From positions 310,001-374,000 of the forward strand of contig NW_025422919.1 of NCBI RefSeq assembly GCF_020497125.1: DNA of 64,000 nt, read 5' to 3'. Below the pieces are notes generated by a model. That model did not search any database, was not told the origin of the DNA, and saw only the letters and a list, made by a program, of their open reading frames with translations. This document shows, piece after piece, positions 44,601-56,600 of the stretch. Every line of letters starts with the position of its first letter. Position 1 is the first letter of the stretch. The position numbers and the translations under genes are program-made. Source of the stretch: Mauremys mutica. Its lineage: Eukaryota; Chordata; Testudines; Geoemydidae.

Positions 44601-47600
44601 CCCCGCAGGGCGGCGTCAAGGTGCTGATCACGGGGCCGTGGACGGAGGAGACGGATTCCTACACCTGCCTCTTCGACCGGCTGCCCGTGCCGGCCGCGCT
44701 GATCCAGTCGGGGGTCCTGCGCTGCTACTGCCCCGGTACGGGGCGGGGGGCGGGGGCCTGGCCCCTCTGGGGGGCGCCAGCTCCCACCCGGCCCCAGGGC
44801 GGGGACTGGCTGGCTCAGGGGGGCGGGGAATGGGGCAGGGGCCTGTCCCCTCTGGGGGGCGCCGGCTCCCCCCCGGCCCCAGGGCGGGGACTGGCTGGCT
44901 CAGGGGGGCGGGGAATGGGGCAGGGGCCTGTCCCCTCTGGGGGGCGCCGGCTCCCCCCCGGCCCCAGGGCGGGGACTGGCTGGCTCAGGGGGGCGGGGAA
45001 TGGGGCAGGGGCCTGTCCCCTCTGGGGGGGGCCGGCTCCCACCCGGCCCCAGGGCAGGGACTGGCTGGCTCAGGGGGGCGGGGAGCGGGGCAGGGGCCTG
45101 TCCCCTCTGGGGGGTGCCGGCTCCCCCCCGGCCCCAGGGCGGGGACTGGCCGGCTCAGGGGGTGGGGAATGGGGCAGGGGCCTGTCCCCTCTGGGGGGCG
45201 CCGGCTCCCACCCGGCCCCAGGGCGGGGACTGGCTGGCTCAGGGGGGCGGGGAATGGGGCAGGGGCCTGTCCCCTCCGGGGGGCGCCGGCTCCCCCCCGG
45301 CCCCAGGGCAGGGACTGGCTGTGGGGGGTGGGGCTCGTGCTGCCCCCTCTCACTGCCCCCTCCCTCCCGTAGCCCACGAGGCCGGGCTGGTGGCCCTGCA
45401 GGTGGCCCGGGACGCCCGGCTCGTCTCCACCTCGGTGCTGTTCGAGTACCGGGGCCGCGGGTTCCTGGGGCTGCCCAGCCCCCAGCTGGACTGGCTCTCC
45501 CTGGACGGTGAGTGGGGCGCCGGGCGGGGGGAGGGGCAGACCGTGGGGCTGGGAGCCAGGGTGGATGGTTTTCAGGGGGTGGGGGGAGGAGTCAGGGGGG
45601 GCAGGAGAGATTGTGGGGTGGGGCCTTGGGGCCCAGGGCCGCAGCCTCTGTGGGACACCCCGAAATTCATCGCACATGGCCACAAAGCTGCCTCCCCCCC
45701 ACCCAGTTTCCAGAGAGTTGGAGGGAGGGGGCAGGGCTGGGAGCCAGGACTCCTGGGTTCTCTCCCCGGCTCTGGGAGGGGAGTGGGGGCTGGTGGGTTA
45801 GAGCAGGGGGGCCGGGAGCCAGGACTCCTGGGTTCTCTCCCCGGCTCTGGGAGGGGAGTGGGGGCTGGTGGGTTAGAGCAGGGGGGCTGGGAGCCAGGAC
45901 TCCTGGGTTCTCTCCCCGGCTCTGGGAGGGGAGTGGGGGCTGGTGGGTCAGAGCAGGGGGTGCTGGGAGCCAGGACTCCTGGGTTCTCTCCCCGGCTCTG
46001 GGAGGGGGGTGGGGGCTGGTGGGTCAGGGCAGGAGGTGAGCAGAGAATCATGGGGTCCCCCCCCAGTGCCAGCCAGAAGGCAAGAGCTCATCCAGGTAGG
46101 GCCAGCAGGTGGCAGCACTGCTGCCCTGCGTAGCTGATCTCAGCCAGCTGGTGTATGCGGTGGGGGAGGGTGGGGTGGGGGGTCTTTTGGGAGGGGGTGG
46201 GGGGGTGGGAAGGGAGCAGGTCACAGACATGATACCCCGGGAATGTGTGTATAGAGCAGCTGGGTCGGATGTAACAGGCCCAGACAGAATTCCCTGCCCC
46301 ACCTCCAAAAGGGGGGGAGATCCCTTCCCGGCACTGGGATGCGCCCACCTCTGGGGCGGGGCGGCCGGTTACCCAGGGACCCCTCGCCCGGCGCTGAGAT
46401 GCAGCCACCTCTGGGGCGGGGCGGCCGGTTACCCGGGGACCCCTCGCCCGGCGCTGAGATGCAGCCACCTCTGGGGCGGGGCGGCCGGTTACCCGGGGAC
46501 CCCTCGCCCGGCGCTGAGATGCGCCCACCTCTGGGGCGGGGCAGCTGGTTACCCAGGGACCCCTCGCCCGGCGCTGAGATGCAGCCACCTCTGGGGCGGG
46601 GCGGCCGGTGACCCAGGGACCCCTCGCCCGGCGCTGAGATGCGCCCACCTCTGGGGCGGGGCGGCCGGTTACCCAGGGACCCCTCGCCCGGCGCTGAGAT
46701 GCAGCCACCTCTGGGGCGGGGTGGCCGGTTACCCGGGGACCCCTCGCCCGGCGCTGAGATGCAGCCACCTCTGGGGCGGGGCGGCCGGTGACCCGGGGAC
46801 CCCTCGCCCGGCGCTGAGATGCGCCCACCTCTGGGGCGGGGCGGCCGGTTACCCAGGGACCCCTCGCCCGGCGCTGAGATGCAGCCACCTCTGGGGCGGG
46901 GCGGCCGGTTACCCGGGGACCCCTCGCCCGGCGCTGAGATGCAGCCACCTCTGGGGCGGGGCGGCCGGTTACCCGGGGACCCGGCGCTGAGATGCGCCCA
47001 CCTCTGGGCAGGGCAGGGACAGGGTTAACAGCCGGCCTGGTGAGCTCGGGGAGGGTTGCTGGTGGGGGGGACGGCCCCCCCTCCCCGTAGATATTTTGGT
47101 CCCATTGAGAGCGGGGCGGCGGGGGGGGGGGACAGAGCACTGCTGGCCGGGCTGCAGGCGGGAGACGGGCAGACACCCGGGGCTTGGGGGGGGGAATCCC
47201 CCTCCCCCCCCCCCGAGATGTCTCTGCCTCTCGGGGAAGTTTTGGGGGAGCAGGTGGTTCTTTCCCGAGCCGTGGGGACCCAGGAGTCCTGGCTGGTAAT
47301 TCCACCCCGCTCCTCACTTGGCCCCGCCCCCACACGCACGTGGGCGGGTGTGGGAGCCCCCCCGCCAGGAGACTCCTGGCTTCTCGCAGGGAGACTCCCG
47401 GCCCCTCTGCCCAGAGCTATGGAGAAGGAAGGTACCGGGGCTGGGGGGCAGGGGGTCCGTGGGGCACAGGGCACCAGCGAACCCCAGTGCCCCGACTGCG
47501 GGGGGGGGGGGTCTGCGGAGTACCAGGGTGGGCTGGGAAGGGGAGTATGGGGCTGGATTGTGGGAGGCAGTGGGGAATGGGGTGGGGCTGGATTGTGGGG

Positions 47601-50600
47601 TGCAGTGGGGGATGGGGTAGGGCTGGATTGTGGGGGGTAGCGGGGGGCTCGATTGTGGGGGGCAGTGGGGGGAGGGATGGGGCTGGATTGTCGGGGGCAG
47701 TGGGGGATGGGGTGGGGCTGGATTGTGGGGGGTAGCGGGGGGCTCGATTGTGGGGGGCAGTGGGGGGATGGGGCTGGAGTGTGGGGTGCAGTGGGGGGAT
47801 GGGGCTGGATTGTGGGGTGCAGTGGGGGGAGGGATGGGGCTGGATTGTGGGGGGTAGCGGGGGGCTCGATTGTGGGGGGCAGTGGGGGGATGGGGCTGGA
47901 TTGTGGGGGGCAGTGGGGGATGGGGTGGGGCTGGATTGTGGGGTGCAGCGGGAAATGGAGCTGGATTGTGGGATTCACGGGGGGGATGGGGCTGGATTGT
48001 GGGGTGCAGTGGGGGATGGGATGGGGCTGGATTGTGGGGTGCAGCGGGGGATGGAGCTGGATTGTGGGGTGCACCAGGGGGAGGGATGGGGATGGATTGT
48101 GGGGTGCACCGGGGAATGGGGCTGGATTGTGGGGTGCATTGGGGGGATGGGCTGGATTGTGGGGTGCAGTGGGGTGGATTGTGGGGTGCAGTGGGGGATG
48201 GGGTGGGGCTGGATTGTGGGGTGCAGCGGGAAATGGAGCTGGATTGTGGGATTCACGGGGGGGATGGGGCTGGATTGTGGGGTGCAGTGGGGGATGGGGA
48301 GGGGCTGGAGTGTGGGGTGCAGCGGGAAATGGAGCTGGATTGTGGGATTCACGGGGGGGATGGGGCTGGATTGTGGGGTGCACCGGGGAATGGGGCTGGA
48401 TTGTGGGGTGCATTGGGGGGATGGGCTGGATTGTGGGGTGCAGTGGGGTGGATTGTGGGGGGCAGTGGGGGATGGGGTGGGGCTGGATTGTGGGGTGCAG
48501 CGGGAAATGGAGCTGGATTGTGGGATTCACGGGGGGGATGGGGCTGGATTGTGGGGTGCAGCGGGGGATGGGGTGGGGCTGGATTGTGGGGTGCAGCGGG
48601 GGAGGATATGGGTGCGGTGGGGCGCTGGAAGGGGGCCCATGGGGAGCGGGGGCAGGCTGGATGGAGGTGCCTGAGGACAGAGCCGCATGCCGGGAATGCC
48701 CCCCCCAGCAGAGCCCCCCCCCACTCCACTCCCAGCTGGGGGGGGGGGCTTGGCTCTGCCCTTCCCGCCCTGGGGGTGGGTCGCAGCGCAGGGCTGGGGG
48801 GTCGGGGGGGGGGCGGGTGCTGACAGGCTAATCCACCCGCTAGGCTGATTAGCTGCCCCGTCCCGTCCCCTCCCGCTGGCCCCGGAAATTAACCAGGCTA
48901 ATCCCGAGGCACAGCAGGGTCTCTCCGCTCAGCCGCCCGCCCGGACACCTGGGTTCTCCCCGTGCTGGGAGGGGAGTGGGGGCTGGTGGGTCACAGCGGG
49001 GGGGGGGGCTGGGAGCCAGGACTCCTGGGTTCTCTCCCCGGCTCTGGGAGGGGAGTGGGGGCTGGTGGGTCAGAGCAGGGGGGGCCGGGAGCCAGGACTC
49101 CTGGGTTCTCTCCCCGGCTCTGGGAGGGGACTGGGGGCTGGGAGGTCAGAGCAGGGGGGCTGGGAGCCAGGACTCCTGGGTTCTCTCCCCGGCTCTGGGA
49201 GGGGAGTGGGGGCTGGTGGGTCAGAGCAGGGGGGGCCGGGAGCCAGGACTCCTGGGTTCTCTCCCCGGCTCTGGGAGGGGACTGGGGGCTGGGAGGTCAG
49301 AGCAGGGGTGCTCGGAGCCAGGACTCCTGGGTTCTCTCCCCGGCTCTGGGTGGGGAGTGGGTGCTGGGAGGTCAGAGCAGGGGGGCTGGGAGCCAGGACT
49401 CCTGGGTTCTCTCCCCGGCTCTGGGAGGGGAGTGGGTGCTGGGAGGTCAGAGCAGGGGGGCTGGGAGCCAGGACTCCTGGGTTCTCTCCCCGGCTCTGGG
49501 AGGGGAGGGGGGGCTGGTGGGTTAGAACAGGGGGGGCTGGGAGCCAGGACTCCTGGGTTCTCTCCCCGGCTCTGGGAGGGCAGTGGGGGCTGGTGGGTTA
49601 GAGCGGGGGGGCCGGGAGCCAGGACTCCTGGGTTCTCTCCCCGGCTCTGGGAGGGCAGGGGGGGCTGGTGGGTTAGAGCGGGGGGGCCGGGAGCCAGGAC
49701 TCCTGGGTCCCGGCTCCGGCACGGGGAGCGGGTGTCGTGTCTCACGCACGCCCCCCTACCCCCAGATAACCAGTTCAGGATGTCGATCCTGGAGCGCCTG
49801 GAGCAGATGGAGAAGCGAATGGCAGAGATGACGGCGTCCTCCCAGCAGCAGCGGGGGGCCGCGGGGGAGACCCCCCACACACAGGTGAGACCCCCGGGGC
49901 CCGGATTCTCCCGGGAGGGAGTCGCTGGGGCTGGGTTCTTATGGTAGGGTCTCCTGGGAGGTATTTTGATTTGTTTGTTATTGTAGGGTCTCTCAGGAGG
50001 ACTGGTGCAGATTCCTTATTCTCAGGTGCCCTGGGGGAGGCTGGGGTTTGAATAGCTCGGGTCAGTTACTGTGCAAAACCCCCGGGAGTGTCAGGGGCTG
50101 GGAGCCCGGACTCCTGGGTTCCTCCCCGGCGCTGGGAGGGGAGTGGGGGCTGGTGGGTCAGAGCAGGGGGGGCTGGGAGCCAGGACTCCTGGGTTCCTCC
50201 CCGGCTCTGGGAGGGGAGTGGGGGCTGGTGGGTCAGAGCAGGGGGGGCTGGGAGCCAGGACTCCTGGGTTCCTCCCCGGCTCTGGGAGGGGAGTGGGGGC
50301 TGGGGGGTTGGAGCAGGGGGGGCTGGGAGCCAGGACTCCTGGGTTCTCTCCCCGGCTCTGGGAGGGGAGTGGGGGCTGGTGGGTCAGAGCAGGGTGGGCT
50401 GGGAGCCAGGACTCCTGGGTTCTCTCCCTGGCTCTGGGAGGGGAGTGGGGGCTGGTGGGTAGAGCAGGGGGGGCTGGGAGCCAGGACTCCTGGGTGCTCT
50501 CCCCGGCTCTGGGAGGGGAGTGGGGGCTGGTGGGTCAGAGCAGGGGGGGCTGGGAGCCAGGACTCCTGGGTTCTCTCCCCGGCTCTGGGAGGGGAGTGGG

Positions 50601-53600
50601 GGCTGGTGGGTCAGAGCAGGTGGGGGCTGGGAGCCCGGACTCCTGGGTTCTCTCCCGGCTCTGGGAGGGGAGTGGGGGCTGGTGGGTCAGAGCAGGGGGG
50701 CTGGGAGCCAGGACTCCTGGGTTCTCTCCCGGCTCTGGGAGGGGAGTGGGGGCTGGTGGGTCAGAGCAGGGGGGCTGGGAGCCAGGACTCCTGGGTTCTC
50801 TCCCTGGCTCTGGGAGGGGGGGGGGGCGGGTGGGTCAGAGCGGGGGGGGCTGGGAGCCAGGACTCCTGGGTTCTCTCCCTGGCTCTGGGAGGGGAGTGGG
50901 GGCTGGTGGGTCAGAGCAGGGGGGCTGGGAGCCAGGACTCCTGGGTTCTCTCTCCCCCTCTGGGAGGGGAGTGGGAGCTGGTGGGTTAGAGCAGGGGGGG
51001 CTGGGAGCCAGGACTCCTGGTTTCTCTCCCCGGCTCTGGGAGGGGAGTGGGGGCTGCTGGGTCAGAGCAGGGGGGGCTGGGAGCCAGGACTCCTGGGTTC
51101 TCTCCCTGGCTCTGGGAGGGGAGTGGGGGCTGCTGGGTCAGAGCAGGGGGGGCTGGGAGCCAGGACTCCTGGGTTCTCTCCCTGGCTCTGGGAGGGGAGT
51201 GGGGGCTGGTGGGTCAGAGCAGGGGGGGCTGGGAGCCAGGACTCCTGGGTTCTCTCCCTGGCTCTGGGAGGTGAGTGGGGGCTGGTGGGTCAGAGCAGGG
51301 GGGGCTGGGAGCCAGGACTCCTGGGTTCTCTCCCTGGCTCTGGGAGGGGAGTGGGGGCTGGTGGGTCAGAGCAGGGGGGCTGGGAGCCAGGACTCCTGGG
51401 TTCTCTCCCCGGCTCTGGGAGGGGAGGGGGGGCTGGTGGGTCAGAGCAGGGGGGGCTGGGAGCCAGGTTCCCCTGCACCCCCTGGGTTGTGCTCGGCCTC
51501 CACTATCTCTCATCAGCCCTCCCCCCACCCCCGCTCTGCCCAGCCTGACGTCACTCTCCCCTTAAGCCCTTATCTGTGTTGCTATTTCGGGGGCCCCGTC
51601 CCGAGGGGGGTTAATTTTAGCCGGGTGGCGGCGGCTCGGGTGTCGCGGGGCTGGGCTCGCTGCGGGGCGAGGCGGGGGGATTACAGAGGCATTTTCCAGC
51701 CCGCCGGGCCAGGACAGGCCAGGCATTCTTTCCAGCCTGCGCGAGGGGAAAATCGAGCCGGGGGGCGGGGGGTGGGACAGATGGCCATAGAGATCCCTCG
51801 CCCGGCGCTGGGATGCGCCCAGCTCTGGGGCGGGGCGGCCGGTTACCCAGGGACCCCTGGCCCGGCGCTGAGATGCGCCCACCTCTGGGGCGGGGCGGCC
51901 GGTGACCCGGGGACCCCTCGCCCGGCGCTGAGATGCGCCCACCTCTGGGGCAGGGCGGCCGGTTGCAGAGTCCCTGGCTCTCCCCGCAGGCCGCCGCGGA
52001 CTCCTTCGAGGAGCGGATCGTGGCGCTGTGCGAGAAGATGATGTCTCGCTCCTCCTGGCTCCACTCCGACACCCTGGTCCATGACATCAGCTTCCGGGGC
52101 ATGACCCTGCTGCACCTGGCAGCCGCCCAGGGCTATGCCCGGCTCATCGAGACGCTCATCAAGTGGCGGTGAGTTCCCCAGGCTGACGGGGGCCCGGGCG
52201 GGGGGGGGCGATCCGTTCTCCCCCCCCTAACGCTTGGGATTTTTCTGCAGGAACCTCAGTGCCGAGAGCCTCGATCTGGAGCAGGAAGTGGATCCCCTGA
52301 ACGTCGACCACTTTTCCTGCACCCCCTTGGTGAGGGGGGCCCCAAGCTGGGAGGATTTTGGGGGACAGGCCCCAAGGGGAGGGATGGGTGGGTGACCCTG
52401 CTGATCCCCCTGCCCCACAGCGCCCCCTAGCGCTGCCCTGGGGCCAGCCCTGCCTGCCAGGGGAGAGCGCCCGCTGCTGAGCCCCCTGCCCTACACCCTG
52501 CCCCACAGCGCCCCCTAGCGCCGCCCTGGGGCCAGCCCTGCCTCCCAGGGGAGAGCGCCCCCTGCTGAGCCCCCTGCCCCGCTTCCTGCCCCACAGCGTC
52601 CCCTAGCCCCACCCTGGGGCCAGCCCTGCCTGGCAGGGGAGAGCGCCCCCTGCCGAGCCCCGTGCCCCGCTCCCTGCCCCACAGCGCCCCCTAGCGCCGC
52701 CCTGGGGCCAGCCCTGCCTGCCAGGGGAGAGCGCCCCCTGCTGAGCTCGCCGCTCCGCTCCCTGCCCCACAGCACCCTCTGCCCTGCCCCACAGTGCCCC
52801 CTGCTGCCCCCGCCCCGCTCCCTGCCCCACAGCGCCCCCTAGCGCCGCCCTGGGGCCAGCCCTGCCTGCCAGGGGAGAGCGCCCCCTGCTGAGCCCCCGC
52901 CCCGCTCCCTGCCCCACAGCACCCTCTGCCCTGCCCCACAGTGCCCCCTGCTGCCCCCGCCCCGCTCCCTGCCCCACAGCGCCCCCTAGCGCTCTGCTCT
53001 CTTCCCCCCCCCCCAGATGTGGGCCTGCGCCCTGGGCCACCTGGAGGCGGCCCTGCTGCTGTACCGCTGGGACGGCCGGGCCCTCTCCATCCCGGACTCG
53101 CTGGGCCGGCTGCCCCTGGCCGTGGCCTGCGCCCGTGGCCACGTGGCCCTCGCCGCCCGCCTGGAGGAGCTGCAGCGCCAGGAGCCGAGCCCGGACAAGG
53201 GCTGGGGGCCGCCCCGCCCGGCCGAGGGGCCGCGCATCCCCTCCCCGCTCTCCGCCAGCCCCGACACAGGTACCGCGCCGTCCCCCAGGGCGTGGGGGGC
53301 CGGGACGGGGGGGGGTGTTGGGGGGGGCCGGTTCCCCCCCCCTCCGCTCGCTGACACCCCCCTCGCCCCAGGGCTCAGCACGGTGAGCAGCGTCTCCTCG
53401 CCCTCGGAGCTCTCGGACGGCTCCGGCTCCGTCACCTCGGCCTACTCCAGCGCCTCGGCCCTGCGCGACTCGCCTGCCGGCAGCCCCGAGCCCGAGGCCG
53501 CCATGGACTTCGGCCCGCCCCCCGAGGGCTGGTACCTGCGGGACCCCCCCAGCCCGCGCTGCTCCCCCCGCTTCTTCATGGACTACCAGGGGGCCCCCGG

Positions 53601-56600
53601 GCGGGAGCTGCTGGCGTACGGGGAGAACGCGGAGAACGAGGGCTACCTGCCGGCCACCGACGTGCTCCAGGTACTGGGGGGGGGGGGGGGGATGGGCTGT
53701 GATGGGGGGGCACCCTCCTCCCTGTGGTAAAGAAAATTGACTGGCCTCAAGTCACTAGCAGGGAGAGAACCCAGGAGTCCTGGCTCCCAGCCCCCCTGCT
53801 CTAACCACCAGCGCCCACTCCCCTCCCAGAGCCAGGGAGAGAACCCAGGAGTCCTGGCTCCCAGCCCCCCGAGTTCTAACCACCAGCCCCCACTCCCCTC
53901 TCAGAGCTGGGCAGAGAACCCAGGAGTCCTGGCTCCCCCCCCACAGGTGGACATGATCACGCTGGCGAAGCAGATCATCGAAGCGACGCCCGAGCACATC
54001 AAGCAGGAGGGTTTCAGCTCCGCGGCCGAGGTGCCGCTGCGGGAGCGAAGCGGGAACATGGGGCTGAGCGAGACCATGTCCTGGCTGGCCAGTTACCTGG
54101 AGAACGTGGACCAGCTGCCCAGCGTCTCCCAGCACAGGTACCGGCCTGGCTGGCTCGGGGGGCGAGGAATGGGGCAGGGGCCTGTCCCCTCTGGGGGGCG
54201 CTGGCTCCCCCCCGGCCCCAGGGCGGGGACTGGCTGGCTCAGGGGGGCGGGGAATGGGGCAGGGGCATGTCCCCTCTGGGGGGCGCCGGCTCCCCCCCGG
54301 CCCCAGGGCGGGGACTGGCTGGCTCAGGGGGGCGGGGAATGGGGCAGGGGCCTGTCCCCTCTGGGGGGCGCCGGCTCCCACCCGGCCCCAGGGCAGGGAC
54401 TGGCTGGCTCAGGGGGGCGGAGAATGGGGCAGGGGCCTGTCCCCTCTGGGGGGCGCCGGCTCCCACCCGGCCCCAGGGCAGGGACTGGCTGGCTCAGGGG
54501 GGCGGGGAATGGGGCAGGGGCCTGTCCCCTCTGGGGGGCGCCGGCTCCCCCCCGGCCCCAGGGCGGGGACTGGCTGGCTCCGGGGGGCGGGGAATGGGGC
54601 AGGGGCCTGTCCCCTCTGGGGGTGCCGGGGTGGCTGGGGTCTCTCTCATGGCCCCTGCCCCCTGTGCCCCCCAGGCCCGTGTCCTCGTCCCGGGTGTGTC
54701 TCAGCGCCCTGCAGGCCCCGCTGGGGGAGCTGCCCTTCGACCGGCTGCCCCCGCCCCCCACCGCCGCCAGCTGGGCCGAGTTCCTCAACGCCTCGGCCAA
54801 CGGGAAGATGGAGAGCGAGTTCGCGCTGCTGACGCTGTCGGACCATGAGCAGCGGGAGCTCTACGAGGCCGCCCGCGTCATCCAGACGGCCTTCCGCAAG
54901 TACAAGGTACCCCCGGGTTCCCCCCCGGCGACGGGCGTCTGCCCCCCGGGCCTCCCCACCCCGGCGACGGGCGTCTGCCCCCCGGGCCTCCCCACCCCGG
55001 CGACGGGCGTCTGCCCCCCGGGCCTCCCCACCCCGGCGACGGGCGTCTGCCCCCCGGGCCTCCCCACCCCGGCGACGGGCGTCCGCCCCCCGGTCCCCCC
55101 CCCCCCCGGCGACGGTCGTCCGCCCCCTCCCTCCATCATCCTCTACCTATGGGAATCCTGCACCTTTCTCTGGCTGCTGCTCACTTCCTCGGCAACAGGG
55201 ATCCCCATGGCAACAGCCAATCTCCATGTATGGTCCCCTGGCAACTGGGAAGTCCCCATGGCAACAGGCATCTCTATGTACAGTCCCCTGGCAACGGGGA
55301 AGTCCCCATGGCAACAGGCATCTCCATGTACGGGTCCCCTGGCAACGGGGAAGTCCCCATGGCAACAGGCATCTCCATGTACGGGTCCCCTGGCAACTGG
55401 GATGTCCCCATGGCAACAGGCATCTCCATGTACAGTCCCCTGGCAACGGGGAAGTCCCCATGGCAACAGGCATCTCCATGTACAGTCCCCTGGCAACGGG
55501 GAAGTCCCCATGGCAACAGGCATCTCCATGTACGGGTCCCCTGGCAACTGGGAAGTCCCCATGGCTACAGGCATCTCCATGTACGGGTCCCCTGGCAACG
55601 GGGAAGTCCCCATGGCAACAGGCATCTCCATGTACGGGTCCCCTGGCAACGGGGAAGTCCCCATGGCAACAGGCATCTCCATGTACAGTCCCCTGGCAAC
55701 GGGGAAGTCCCCATGGCAACAGGCATCTCCATGTACGGGTCCCCTGGCAACTGGGAAGTCCCCATGGCAACAGGCATCTCCATGTACAGTCCCCTGGCAG
55801 TGGGGAATTCCCCATGGCAACAGGCATCACCCACCCTTATCACCGGGCCCAGCAACAGGATAGCCCTCCCCCACATCCCGCCATCCCTGGGTGCCGGGAA
55901 CCTGGCCCCCAGCCCCGTCTCGGCCCCCCCCCCTCACTCCCCTCTCCCCCCAGGGCCGCCGGCTGAAGGAGCAGCAGGAGACGGCGGCGGCTGTGATCCA
56001 GCGATGTTACCGCAAGTATAAGCAGGTAAGGCCCGGATGGGGGCCCCGAGGTGGGGGGCTGCCCTGGGAGCGACAGGCCAGCCGGCCACGTCGCCCCCCC
56101 AAGCAGGGCTGTAGCCTGGCGCCCGTGTGAGCCGCATCCATCGGGCCTCGGCCCGGGAGCCCCCCCGCCCCACTAACCCGCCTCTTCTCTCTCTGTCTCG
56201 CAAGCTCACGTGGATCGCCCTGAAGGTAACAAGTGTGGGGGGGGCCCCTTGGGTGACCCCGTGGGGAATAGGGGACTGGGGTGGGGATGGGCGGACTCTG
56301 ATTGCAGGGAGGGGTGTGAGCTGCTAGTTCTCTCCCCGGCTCTGGGAGGGGAATGGGGGCTGGTGGGTCAGAGCAGGGGGGGCTGGGAGCCCGGACTCCT
56401 GGGTTCTCTCCCTGGCTCTGGGAGGGGAGTGGGGGCTGGTGGGTCAGAGCAGGGGGGGCTGGGAGCCAGGACTCCTGGGTTCTCTCCCTGGCTCTGGGAG
56501 GGGAGTGGGGGCTGGTGGGTCAGAGCAGGGGGGACTGGGAGCCAGGACTCCTGGGTTCTCTCCATGGCTCTGGGAGGGGAGTGGGGGCTGGTGGGTTAGA

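Noticed and set aside
46088..47335. A 415-codon minus-strand frame with 'GPRVTGRPAPEVAASQRRAR' repeats
   Set aside because: An exact 60-bp array yields a 20-residue repeat in every open frame; no gene.
50071..52041. A 656-codon + strand open frame with repeated 'LGARTPGFSP' peptides
   Set aside because: Repetitive translation of the 76-bp array, frame-shifting between units. It contains no exon signature; CAMTA2 exon 12 lies in its last part by coincidence.
55143..55830. Long minus-strand frames with 'CCHGDFPVARG' repeats
   Set aside because: The 51-bp array gives open frames in several registers; this is an intron of CAMTA2.
53737..55863. A 708-codon + strand frame covering CAMTA2 exons 16-17
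   Set aside because: The conserved parts are the exons; the rest is intronic array read through. The splice sites at 54,138 and 54,907 are clear.
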